Source: Drosophila pseudoobscura (taxonomy: Eukaryota > Arthropoda > Insecta > Diptera > Drosophilidae). Taken from it: a stretch of DNA of 64,000 nt. Of this stretch, positions 47,605-58,417 are shown one piece after another. Position numbers and translations under genes: made by a program. The DNA lies in assembly GCF_009870125.1 (NCBI RefSeq), contig NC_046681.1, forward strand, positions 5,035,001 through 5,099,000, given 5' to 3'. Under the pieces are notes generated by a model. That model was given only the letters and a program-made list of their open reading frames with translations, did no database searches and was not told the origin of the DNA. Numbering within the stretch: position 1 is the first letter of the stretch; every line of letters begins with the position of its first letter.

Positions 47605-49337
47605 ATGTCTCTTTCCTCGAAAAGCCTCTTGCGCGAGGGCTCAACACATTTGACCCATATCTGCGAACTGGATCTGAACAATCAAGCCTCACACCGTCGG
47701 CTAACATCGATTATAGCGACTATTTCCGAGAGCTCGCGGGATCCGGATACCATATACAACATGCTGATGAAGGGCGTGAACATATTTCGTTTGAACTTTG
47801 CCCATGAATCGCACGAAGCACACACCCAGACCATTGAGTTGGTCAATGACGCGCTGGAACGGATCAAAAAGGAAACGGGTCAGAACCGAACGGCTGCGTT
47901 TGCGGTGGACACTCGAGGGCCACAGATCCGGACGGGAATCCTGGATGCCGGCAATGAGATACTGATGCGCAAGGGAGACAATATACGCCTCTCAATAAAC
48001 CGGGATCTGTATGACAAGGGAAACAAGGATGCGATCTATGTGGACTACCCGAACATAATCAACCTCACCAAGCCCGGAGATCGTGTGTTCATCGATGATG
48101 GCAAGCTGTTTCTCATTATTCAGGAGGTGGGTGTAGATGGGCTCATTTGTGAGGTGATTCAAGGCGGGATGTTGGGCAACAACCGCAACGTTATCCTTCC
48201 GGAGATCGAAATAGACCTGCCAGCCGTATCAGAAAAGGATATGTTTGACATACAGTTCAGCATGCAGGCCAATGTCGACTTTCTGTTCGCCTCGGCCGTT
48301 CGAAGCGCCAAGAATCTGAAGGAGCTGCGTGCCGTCCTGGGGGAGAAGGGAAAATACATTAAGTTAATTCCCAAGATAGACAGCAAGATCGCTCTAAGTC
48401 GTTTCTCAGAGATAATGCGTGAAGCGGACGGTATTCTCCTGTCGCGAGCCGATCTGGGAACCCAAATACCTGTCGAGAAGCTACTCATCACCCAGAAGAG
48501 TATCTTGAGCCAATGCAATAGGATGGGCAAGCCCTGCATTCTGAGCTCTCAACTGCTGGAATCGATGCGGTTCAATCCGTTCCCAACTCGAGCCGAATCC
48601 TTCGATCTGGCCAATGCCGTCATCGACGGGGCGGACTGCATCATGCTCTCCTCCGAGGTGGCTATCGGTGCCTATCCCAACGAGACCATATCTGTGTGCG
48701 ATGAGATTTGCCGAGAGGCTGAGAAGATTCTCTGGTATCGTGACTTGTTTTCCGATCTGGTCAGCGAGGTGCGTGGCGAGCTGGACGCCGCCCATTCGCT
48801 GGCCATTGCCGCGGTAGAAACGGCCAAGCGCACTAATGCTACGCTCATCATTGTCCTGACGACCTCCGGACGGTCGGCGGCTCTGGTCAGCAAGTTTCGG
48901 CCCCGCTGCCCCGTCATGGCGGTGACGCGCTGCGAACGATCCGCCCGCATGGTGTATATCCATCGAGGTGTCGTTCCGGTCCTGTATACAGCCGAGCCAA
49001 GCAGTGAGTATGCCGAAGACGTGGATGAGCGGGTTGCGTTCGCCCTGACCGTCGCTAAAAAGGGGGAGATGATCAACGATGGCGACCCCATTGTGATTGT
49101 CAGTGCCTGGAAGAACGGCGGGGGCTTCACCAACAACGTGCGCGTTGTCTACGCATTCTTTGAGGCCGACCGCGTCGATTGTCTCTTCAGAGCCGACCGA
49201 CGCATCTCACGAAAGAACACAGCACTGCAGGCAGAAAGTGCCCAAGAAGGTAAGTAATTAATTTGTAATAATTTGCAAAATACAGAAATATTCTCACTGG
49301 GGCTCTTTTTTCAGAAAAGAAAAGTGTCCGCGTGTGA
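47605..49337 (+). CDS. Divergent pyruvate kinase paralog (CG2964-like)
   Basis: Pyruvate kinase converts phosphoenolpyruvate and ADP to pyruvate and ATP in the cytosol. Exons 47605-49249 and 49315-49337, separated by a 65-base intron (GTAAGT, TTTTCAG); 555 residues. The family barrel is full length: FRLNFAH (residues 61-67), VDTRGPQIRTG, IPKID (catalytic Lys present), SRADLGTQIPVEKL, SSQLLESM, SSEVAIGAYP. A C-terminal regulatory-type domain ends GGGFTNNVRVVYA. Several otherwise strict positions differ from canonical enzymes: RLNFSH to RLNFAH, GPEIRTG to GPQIRTG, KIE to KID, RGDLG to RADLG, ATQMLES to SSQLLES. Drosophila has several such paralogs, many testis-biased. This one may be catalytically altered. 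A short final exon adds only EKKSVRV. Confidence 0.9.
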
Positions 49338-49746
49338 ACATTCATTATGGAAAAATATTAGTTAGATCTAAAAAATATATGCGAATTTCTACTAAATACT
49401 ATATCTTTTATTATTTATCATTTCGGTATTCGGTTAGACGCGCTGTTAATTTGCTATTCCTTTCGTTAATTTCTAGGGAGAATTTATATTTTTAACAAAC
49501 GAGCATTCTTCAGAAAAAGTTGGAATATTTACAAAGAAAGGTGTATTCAATATAGCCTCTAGCGATGCGCAAATTGATGGTTCTATTAAATATAATCTTT
49601 AGTTGGAAGTATTCTTTCACGGCTAGTCCTATGTGCTATTTAAACATATCTAACTATTTAAACAATACATACCTAATCGTTACGGGAATTTAATCACAAA
49701 GAAATCCAAAAGCACTGCCCAAGTCATTATTTAAACTTATGTAAAA
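49338..49746. other. Convergent 3' spacer between pyruvate kinase-like and G6P
   Basis: AT-rich sequence between two tail-to-tail genes. It presumably holds both 3' ends. No separate gene seen. Confidence 0.6.
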
Positions 49747-51030
49747 CTACCTGAGTCTTGGTAGGTTCTTTAGAAGTAACAGAGAGTGCACAGCATTTCT
49801 GAACAGCTCGTAGGCCAAGAAGGCGAAACGTCCATTTTGCTTGGGCGTGGCCCAACGCATTCCGAAGTTAAACAGCTCCAGAATTGCCAGGACAATGCAG
49901 CGTCGCCAAAGTGATGCATTTTTGGTGTCCCTAGATGGGATGATTACATGTAGTATATTAGAACAAGATATTGCATTGACTTACAGATTAGAGAGGGGCG
50001 ATGCCAGAGCTATGCCCATGAGAATTCCCAAGTCGCGCACCAGAAAGAAAATGGGACTCGCCTCGTGTCGCATATATGAAGGATCTGGGCACCACTTGAA
50101 GGCCTGCAACAGAAAGCCAATAGAAAGAACGAACGGTTTAAAACCCATTGCTGGTCGCTGCTAGGAATCAGTATCTTCTCACACCTCGCGTACCGACCAA
50201 TGCGGATCGATTTCCAGGCTAAGCTTCACAAAATACACTGCAGCGGCAAGGCCACCTAACAGGAACACTCCAGTCACTGCCCAGCGACGACGCCTCGACC
50301 ACAAATAGTCATTCTTTTGGTCGAGTGCGTCCATAGCCTGAATTCCAATGAAAGTGCCTAGGACGCATTGGTGCAGAAACTCCGTGGCTAAGTACAGGCG
50401 GCTTAGCCACATGGAGAAAATCAAGCCGTGGACCACTTTACCGGCGAGCCACCGCTGGCGGGAGTGAGCGTAGAGGAACATCCAGATGGTAAGCGTGAAC
50501 ACCGTGAAGGCCATGGAATGGGCACAGGGCATGCCGGCAGTCGTTTCACAGCTCAGCGGATGACTCTCCAATGCGACGCCGGGGCTGGGGCTGCGCACAT
50601 TGCTGGCGTAGATCTCTCGGAGCAACCACAAAGGACGCTGCTCGGGAAGTATCCTGTGGGAGATGAGAGCAGTCAGTCGTGTATTGCGGAGTATGTGGAA
50701 CAGGCGCGTACCACTTGACAAAGGAGTTGAGCGTGCTGGCCAGACCAACCGCAAAGAGCAACCGAGTGAGCAGAGCCTGGCTGTAGATGCCGCACAGGGG
50801 AATCACCAGATTGAAGAGGAGTCCCGGCTCCATGTAAACGCTAAGAAAACGCCACAGCGGATCGCCAAGGCTCAAGCTGCAAATAAATTGAATACTCGTA
50901 CAGACTCTGGAAGTGCGGCTCCACAAAGGATATCAACAGACCGCTCCTGCACCAATTCGTTGATGCGTAGCTCTGCTGTGACCACATGGTTGTACGTTTC
51001 CACAGCCAAATCCCAAAGATTTCCATCCAT
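49747..51030 (-). CDS. G6P: Glucose-6-phosphatase (CG15400-like)
   Basis: ER multi-pass membrane phosphatase of the PAP2/G6PC family, which releases glucose from glucose-6-phosphate. Exons 50942-51030, 50712-50876, 50185-50653, 49985-50103 and 49747-49930; all phases agree; 341 residues (human G6PC has 357). Motif 1 is canonical (KWILPEQRP = K-x6-RP). Motif 2 reads PCAH instead of PSGH. Motif 3 reads SRLYLATEFLHQ, where the vertebrate nucleophile His (SRIYLAAHFPHQ) is Glu; a His three residues later is kept. CETTAGMPCAHSM aligns with the vertebrate CETGPGSPSGHAM. The first intron (50877-50941) has a weak GTCTGT donor; it is preferred because the upstream frame starts with ATG (MDGNLWDLAVETYNHVV) and restores family length. 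In flies G6P has been reported in peptidergic neurons rather than as a broad gluconeogenic enzyme. Confidence 0.88.
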
Positions 51031-51490
51031 TTTACACTTTATTAAATTCAATTTATCCTTTTCTTTATTTATCCTGCGTCCAGCTGATTTCTAACAGTGC
51101 TGAAAAACGGCGCACGTTTTCTGTTTTAGCTAGCTAAGTGCATACAGAACATACACACATATGTATGTATGTACTTTTGAATGGATGGCGCATCTGTGTG
51201 TATCGGGGAAACTATTGGCAGCTGAATTGGCATCGACAAAAAAAGTTCTTCATAAATTGTGAAGAAAATTTCTTCAAAATTCTCTGCAAGAAATGCAGAC
51301 AATTAATTTTTGTATTATCTTGTTTTTTTCTTGATTTCAAATAAATAACAAGTGGTACCCCTACTGTTACTATCGATACTATCGATGTTTCCTTACCAAA
51401 TTTTGCTGAAACTATCGATAGAGTGTTTGTTTTTGAATTCGACATGTGTAATTTATTCTTCATATATTTTGAAGAAATCGCCCCTGAAAT
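51031..51490. other. Spacer upstream of G6P
   Basis: AT-rich 5' flank of G6P (minus strand). Contains ATCGAT-rich DRE-like motifs (TATCGATA-type pairs near 51372-51420). No gene seen. Confidence 0.5.
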
Positions 51491-51860
51491 AGGAAATCTG
51501 TGACGAACAGGCAGCCTTGAGTAAGACCTGGCGCTACAAAACTAAGTATAATAGGATCCAGCATAAAAACACGACTCTGCACTCCGAAGGTAGTTCCAGT
51601 AAGAACGCACAAGCCTATATTGGTATTGGTAAGCGCTAAGAATATATTGCCGCGGCACCAAGCACAAAATTAACTAAAACTAATCTCAGATTGCATCCAG
51701 AGCTTAAGCTGGACCGCGAGTAGGACTCGGTTAGCCGGCAACTCATCAACCCGTGGCTGAAGCTGCTGAAGATCACGCAATTATCCCGGCTTTGGGAGAA
51801 CGAGGCAGCTGGCGTTGTCCAATCCATCGTGCACAACCATCATCGACGGTTCAGTTGAAC
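51491..51860 (+). pseudogene. Unrecognised decayed coding fragment
   Basis: Plus-strand frames read KTWRYKTKYNRIQHKNTTLH (about 51525-51585). After a shift, LRLHPELKLDRE, a stop, then SRQLINPWLKLLKITQLSRL and WENEAAGVVQSIVHNHHRRF follow (about 51685-51855). Composition and length look like former protein-coding sequence with at least one stop and one frame change. I do not recognise the family. Confidence 0.35.
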
Positions 51861-52005
51861 GGCATCGATTCAACGTAGGTAATAGCCATTCCATGTATTA
51901 TTTATGTGCATTTAAGAAAACAAATTCCCTTTCCGGCCAGACTTCCAATTCACTTGGTCAAAGCTTGATATATTAAGCAGAACAGAACATAGCGCAAGAA
52001 GCCAA

Positions 52006-52520
52006 ATGAGTGGACACGCCGTGCGGTAGTAGTGTGGCAAGGGCTGTTGTCGAGGAAAATAAGGAAAGCACTGATGGGAAGAAAGGCTCTGGGAACGACG
52101 ACGAACGCAATGCGGAGGAAAACAAAGTCAGAACCTCACATACAACTGTTCTCGATTTAAACGAGGATTGCTGGATAGTGCTAATGGAGTATCTGGACGT
52201 AGAAGACCAGCTAAGGCTCGCATTATCGAACGTGAGTATCGGAAACATGTTCAGGAGATATTCAAGCCACCGGTACAAGCATTGAAAAACACTCAACGAA
52301 GATCTGAAAACGAGATTTGAGCCGCGTAGAGATGGATGGGACGATCTGAGCAGCCTGATAGAGCTCAGCCTGATAGCTTGTGAACGCATTTTGTTTAAAA
52401 TATCAAGAAATTGATCAACTGGAATCTCTAGATGGGTCTTTCTTGGATGGATTCGATGCAAAGAGCTTGGTGGATTGCTGCCAATCGATGACACAATTGT
52501 CCTCACAAATTTGTGAACAT
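52006..52520 (+). pseudogene. F-box protein pseudogene
   Basis: F-box proteins recruit substrates to SCF ubiquitin ligases. An ATG at 52006 opens a short frame that stops at once; a shift leads into a 90-codon frame carrying an F-box-like segment (LNEDCWIVLMEYLDVEDQLR). It then reads FRRYSSHRYKH, a stop, KTLNEDLKTRFEPRRDGWDD and SSLIELSLIACERILFKIS, with further stops, to VLTNL near 52500. The order F-box, RYSSHRYKH, KTL, DLSSL resembles the N-terminal part of Drosophila F-box/LRR-like genes. Missing start, internal stops and frame shifts show it is not functional. Confidence 0.65.
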
Positions 52521-52575
52521 GAATAGCTTTTGTTTTTTATTGAAGGTTTTAGAGAGAATAAGTAGGCGCTTACTC

Positions 52576-52893
52576 ATTGGAAGGGGTGGCGAAGTTATGG
52601 AAATTTGACTTTTTCATATTGGCTATAATAATAATCCGATCTCATCTGCTCTCGATTAGTAGATATGGTCATTCTCTACGAATTTCGGTTTTCTCATATC
52701 TTCCAAATTTGGGATGCCACACATTTTTTTTCCCGAATATTGTAAATACACCTGCAACAGTGTGATATCACAGGAGTCTGTATAATTTACAAAAATCATA
52801 GGCTCACATATGTTAATACATTCTGACTGATTACCGGGTATAAAAGTAGAGCAGCGGCTCTTGCCGCGTCTCACAACGTTCCCGTTCGATTTT
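52576..52893. mobile_element. Rearranged DINE-1-like fragment
   Basis: Positions 52576-52800 match the internal unit of the 2146-3254 element in the same plus-strand orientation (GGCTATAA..., GATATGGTCATT, ATCACAGGAGTCTG). The right end instead carries the element's terminal hairpin in the opposite orientation. That end reads CCGGGTATAAAAGTAG (about 52833), GCGGC-TCTT-GCCGC (about 52854-52867), then CTCACAACGTTCCC. The microsatellite and 5' part are missing. Confidence 0.7.
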
Positions 52894-53019
52894 TAAAATT
52901 TTGTATATTCAAATTAATTGTAACTTTTAATAAATAATGCGAACGGTTTACAAAAACTGATAACAAATCATATTTTCAATAAATACACATTTACTCATCC
53001 ATACATACACATATCGCAT

Positions 53020-53102
53020 AAGTAGAGGCCGCTTCGTTGTTCGTGTTGTTGCTATTTTTGCTGCTGCTGCTGCTGCTGTGGTTGCTGCTGTATCAATGGA
53101 AT
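53020..53102. repeat. GCT/GTT trinucleotide-rich tract
   Basis: Runs of GCTGCTGCTGCTGCTG and GTTGTTGCT in the 3' flank of Duox (Duox is on the minus strand). It encodes nothing supported. Confidence 0.7.
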
Positions 53103-53252
53103 TTCTAGTAAGAAATGAAGTCAGAATAAACTGCACTAAAAAATCTTGACTAAATGATGGTTTTACAAAGTAAACTATGATTAACGGAGAGCGAGCACGT
53201 ACAGTACTAAATTCGCCTAAATTAATGAATGAACCTTAAGAATAGAATTAGC

Positions 53253-53310
53253 TTTCGTTTGGAGAGAGGAGCTGGCAGGGCAGGTATGGATGGATGGATG
53301 GATGGATCGC
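53253..53310. repeat. GGATGGAT microsatellite in Duox 3' flank
   Basis: Short GGAT tetranucleotide run (53287-53307) about 20 bases downstream of the Duox stop on the minus strand. Confidence 0.7.
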
Positions 53311-53326
53311 TGCAGCTGATGCTGGC

Positions 53327-56300
53327 TTAACCAAAGTTCTCGAAATGGTGAATGAAATAGGGCAACTTGCGGGTCTTGTTCACCTCATCACAGGCAGACA
53401 TGACGCTCTTCGTCAGCGGTCTAGGGCCGCAAGAGAACACGCCGATTTTGGAAACCTACAAAACGGAATACAAAAGAATTAGTTAGTGGCACTGTGGCAG
53501 AGCGATGGGAAACTCACATAAGAATGCTTCTTTTGGACGAACTTCAGGAAGCTGGACATGTCCGGGCGACCGAAGTGATTGACTGCCTTAAGACCCGTGA
53601 ATATAGAGGTTTTGGACAGCCGCTGGAAGTGGTTCTCACAGATGTACTAAAAGAAAGAAGCATTTCTCGTATGAAAATAAATCAGATAGTAGTTGTTTGC
53701 CCTGAGACCCACCAGCATTGTTGTTCTTAAATCGAATTTGTGGAAGAACTGCGTGATAAATATATGTATCTCGAGGACATTGGTCACATCCTTCTTTTCC
53801 ACATCGCGCAGCACATCGATGAACCACTCGAAATGCTTGTGCGAGGGGCAGATCCACAGGAAGTACACCTTCTTGCAGGCCACGCCCGAGTATCGATTGG
53901 TACTCGTCCCAAACACCAAATCGTTCAGGATCGAGGCATACGGGGTGACTCCAATGCCACCGCCCACCATGACAGCCACCTCAAACTTGTACCAGTCCTG
54001 GTTGCCGCCCCCGAAAGGTCCCTCGATGCGTATCTTGGGCTGGTCCTCGGGATTGTAGTTGCAGGGATCGAAGTAGTTGCGCAGCTTCCAGGTCCACGGT
54101 CCCTGGGCCTTGATGTGGCAGCTGAGACAGTTCTCGTGCGGGGCCGAGGTCAGAGTGAAGCTGTGCATCTCCTGAGGCCGGAAGGCGGTGCAGGAGAGAC
54201 GCACCCACTGGCCGGACAAGTACTTTAGGTTGGGCGGCCGATAGAACTTGATTTTGATCACATCCGAGGGTAGCAGATCTGTGTCTATCACATCCAGTGC
54301 CATGTACTTGGTGCGCAGCGAGACGATCTTGTCGAGGGTGTACACGATGCCCGGGCCCAGGAAGAACATCCAGAAGCGGGGTGGTCCCGTCAGACGAGCC
54401 AAGCCATGGACCAGACTGAGCAAGTACAGTCCAATGTAGAGGGTGTGCATGTTCCAGAAGAAGTTATACGCCTTCTTCCGAATCGTGGGGTGGGCAAACA
54501 CAAAGATAATGCACATAATAATGAACAGCATCACTCCGGTGGTGCCCGTCACCGTCTGGAAGAGCCAAAAGGTGATATCCGGCTTGTAGTCCGAGGCGAA
54601 GTGCACCTCCCGCGTTAGGCAGCGCAGGTTCTCGTGCGACTGCGTGGACACGTGGTAGAAGTTCACAATGTGCCCCACCGTGTGCAGCACGGAGAAGAAC
54701 AGAGCCGTGCACGCGGCTATCTTGTGGAACTGTATGTGCGAGTCCAGCGGAATGTATTGTTGTATCGGGAACTCCTTCAGCTTGGTGATCAGGTTCCTGG
54801 ACATGGTGAGCAGCAGCAAGGAGTAGCAGAAGGACAGCGAGGCCGCTGATCCCCTGGTGATGGCGATGCCCACACCCATGATGTGCCTCAGGTCCGTGTG
54901 TTCGGCCATGAAGGAATAGTGGATGAAGCGCTCCACAAAGAGCACAATCGTGACCACGTAGAAGAGGAACAAATAGAATATGTTCTGGCGGTTCTCCTCG
55001 AGGAACGTGATGTACGCATCCCACTTGGCCAGCACCCAGTGGCGGGGCTTGTCCTGCATCGGCTCTATGTTGAACGAGGTCATGCGAGCCACGTTCGTGG
55101 AGGTGTCCAGAAAGTTCTGCTTGGCCCCCTTGCAGTCCAGTCCGATGGCCACAAAGTCCCCCTTGTACTCCTTCATCATCAGCTTAAAGTCCTGGTAGGT
55201 GAGGTGGTTCTTGTGCTCCAGGCCCACGTCCTGGAACATGCCATCGATGAGCTCGGTGACCTGATCGTCGCCCAGACTGGTGGTCCTCGCGATCTCCACC
55301 AGGGAGCGCATCATCTCACTCAGCTCGCCCTTATCGATAACGCCATTGCGGTCGTTGTCGCACATGTCGAAGATGATGCGCAGCTTGTCGTCGGTCTTGC
55401 CACGCGAGAACAGCACCACGGTCTCGAGGAACTCCTGGAAGCTGATCCGCCCGTCCTGGTCCTTGTCCACAATGTTGAACATCTTGCGGACAAACATGTC
55501 GTTAGGCTTCATGCCCAGGGCGGCGGCAAACTCGGCCTTAGATAAACTGGTCCGCATTACTGTCATCACCTCGCCATCGCTGGAGGCGTCCGACCGACGC
55601 CGGCGCTCGCCTGGCCGCAGGCCGAAGGTTAGGGCATACGCCTCGCGGAAGAAGTACTCGAGACGCTTCTGTCGACGCTCGCGGGTCTCGGCCCGGGCCA
55701 GCATTATATCACGGTTAACCTCCATCAGGGTCAACTCCTTTTTGTGGAGCAGCAGGAAGTCCTCGAGCTTCTTCACGAACTTGCGCCGGGCGCCGTAGGA
55801 CTCCAGCTCCAGCACCAGATCATGGTCACTGGGCACACGCAGCAGGATGTAGGGCTTCTTCTTGATATGGTTTGTGGCCGACTCCTCCACACTGACCACA
55901 TCCACGTGCTTCAGGCTGAATGTGCGCAGCTTCTCCCCCTTCCTGTCCACCGTATAGATGGCAGCTTCCGGCCCGAACTTGACGGTGACCAGCCGCTTGT
56001 GGTTGGCGTGCAGCCATTCCCTGGCCAGCATCTTATCCACCGAGCCCTTGTGCTGTGGCGCCCTCAGCGCCTCCTGGCGTATCTTCAGCTTGCGCCGCTT
56101 GCTGTTCTGCAGCTTGACCACGCAGTAGCCGGCACCGGCGCACAGGATGGGCACGAATCCGAGGAACACGCACACGTAGATGAACATCAGCTCGGAGCCG
56201 GAGAAGTAGTCGTAGCCCTCCAGATAGGTGCAGGGCTCCAGCTCGGTGGCATTAAGCTGCATGGGCTGCGGACAGGGATCTCCCGTATGCCACATGAACA

Positions 56301-58417
56301 CATCGTGCTGGATTTCGTCCACGGCTATGTCCGTGCTGTTCACTATGATGTCCCACAGGGTGATCTTCCGCAGCTCCTTAATCTCCTCCGGTGTGAAGAT
56401 CCCGTTGCGCTCGTTCTCGAACCAAAAGCGGTCTGCATCGCGCAGACGCAGGAACTGCTCCTTGATCACAGCGGCGAAGAACTCGCCCGGCTGCCCATAG
56501 GACTCCAGCATGCCACCCACATAGACATCCACATCGTCCAGCTGATTGTTGTAGGCCTCCTTGAGCATGCTGAGGATGGTAAGGAATGTCCGGGGACGAA
56601 TATAAAAATCAATATCTTCAATATGAGCTTCCACTCACTCCAACAGCTCCGGTTGCGCCTCAAAGAGCTGAGGATTGATATCCGTCCATGTCTTGTGCCT
56701 CTTCAATCCATACGATTCTCTGGCTGTGTTGTAGTCGGGCAGGCCATTGTCTCGACCCCGCATTATGTTAAGAGCTCCCAGATCGCGACGGGTAAACTCC
56801 ATGGGCCCAAATAGTTTGTCCCGCACATCGGAGCACAGCACAGGATCCTCGCGCTCGGATATCTGCGAGGCCAGTCCCATGAGCACCTCCTCCACGCTGG
56901 TGTCGCTGAGGAAACCCTGCCAAATCGTTGATTAAACTCAAGATCTTTCAGCCGGAGAGTAATATGAAACTCACGCTGGAGTCCCACCACGTCGAGCAGA
57001 GGCGGATGGCCGGATAGCCCATTGGAGTCTGCTTGAAGTTGCACTGACCATCCCGTCGGTAGATGCCAGGCGGGATCATTGTGTGGCCAAAGCGAAAGGC
57101 AGCTGCCTGGAAGATGTGTCCGATGCCAGGATGAATGTCCTGCTTGTACCCCTCGTACGGTGGTAGGGCGGAGCCCAGAAAGGCGGGCAGGTACTCGTAG
57201 GCAATCACATTCTGCAGACTGGCAATTACCGTGTGTCGCGCCCGCTGGTAGATGTCCTCATCGCTCCAATCCGGATGCAGACGCTTGATGCGCTGGGCCA
57301 GGGTGTTGTGCCAGCGGAGGAAGAGGATGGCAAACGAGAGCACAGCGGGATTCTGATTGGTCCGGGGATCGCCAAGAACTGTCGGGTAGGAGATGAAAGA
57401 TGAGGTTGAGCATTTAGCCAAGGTGGAATTGGTTACTCACGGAACAGCCTCTCTGGACTGAGCATTTTCATCACACTCGGCACCGGGTTGTTGAAGAGCG
57501 GCACTCTCATGGTGTTCCTCACCGGCAGCTTGCCATCCTTCTCGGTGAGGAGCGTGCCATTGTGGAAGGAGCGCATGGCATTGAGCCACGCCTCGGAGGT
57601 GCTGTAAATGAAACTGCCATCAATCCAAGCAGTCATTTGATTTATCTGCGGAGTAGGATTTATTGCGACATTTGTTCACATCAGTTGTGGCTCCAGCCCC
57701 CCGCCCCCACCCACCTGTTCCCTGGGCGCGTTCGGACTCTGTCCCGTGTCCCGATCGTAGGCGGCCCTGTGGAAGGGTATGTATTTGTCGCCCCGACACT
57801 CGCGATCGTACATCTCGTCGCATTTCTCGATCTCGATGCGGTGCATCTCGATCGGGCAGCCCGACTCCGAGGCCATCACAATCTCGTTCGCCACCACCTG
57901 GCCGAAGAAGGCCAGCAGCGCCGTCCGATTGAACTTGGAGCCCAGCCCGTCGCGTCCACGCATGAACAGGCGGCTGAGACGCCGCGTCGACGGACGATTG
58001 GCACCCGCCATCGCGTACACCCCGTCCGAGTAGGAGGGCGGCGCCTTCCGTACCAAATGGCTATCTGAAAAGTGGGCAGAGTCAGTAGAGTCTAAAGAGA
58101 CGTCGGTGAGGTTGAAAGGCAGCACTTAGATGTGGTGACTATGCAAATTGTGTGTGTATGTGGATTGGAAAGATCAGATCAATCGTGCCTGTTCTATGCT
58201 AATTATCCAATGATCTTATACTCGCATGTGTTTAACTGAATCAATTATAAGACCATTTGGTGGGGTTCGGGTTCGCCCTTTTTCGAAAGTTGCTACCATC
58301 TGGACGGCCATCTGACGGAAATTCCAGTCAACTTACCCACCGATCCCCAGTCGGGATGAGCTAGATTGTTGTACCAGCCATCGTAGCGCTGTTTTTCCGT
58401 CTGACTGTACATTTTCT
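53327..58417 (-). CDS. Duox: Dual oxidase, all but the N-terminal exon
   Basis: Membrane NADPH oxidase with an extracellular peroxidase domain; in flies it produces H2O2 for gut immunity and cuticle/wing cross-linking. Exons 58337-58417, 57715-58064, 57441-57645, 56975-57378, 56639-56916, 53713-56569, 53518-53646 and 53327-53455; every junction is in phase, giving 1476 residues. The peroxidase-like domain includes WIDGSFIYS, FLRWHNTLA and FRFGHTMIPPG. A transmembrane segment follows at about 56140-56200. Two good EF-hands (DKDQDGRISFQE, DNDRNGVIDKGE) precede a ferric-reductase region with heme His residues (HIQFHKIAACT, HTVGHIVNFYHV). The FAD/NADPH half has HSFTLTSAP, GPFGGG and VGGGIGVTPYASIL, and the C terminus ends HHFENFG. 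The first visible exon starts in phase 2, so the signal-peptide exon (roughly 50-60 residues) lies further upstream and was not identified. Confidence 0.95.

Noticed and set aside
50841..51026. Alternative minus-strand start frame for G6P
   Set aside because: Reads through the acceptor into a stop after the junction and breaks homology; the ATG at 51030 with an intron at 50877-50941 restores the family length.
53740..55545. Long plus-strand frames over the Duox oxidase region
   Set aside because: Antisense of the 2.9-kb Duox exon; no start context or family match.
56581..56634. N-terminal extension of the big Duox exon frame starting MEAHIEDIDF
   Set aside because: It is intron sequence: the GTGAGT donor at 56638 and the CCTCAG acceptor at 56570 remove it and restore phase.
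55744..56814. 356-codon plus-strand frame
   Set aside because: Antisense of the Duox EF-hand and peroxidase-end exons; Leu/His/Val-rich composition is typical of an antisense shadow.
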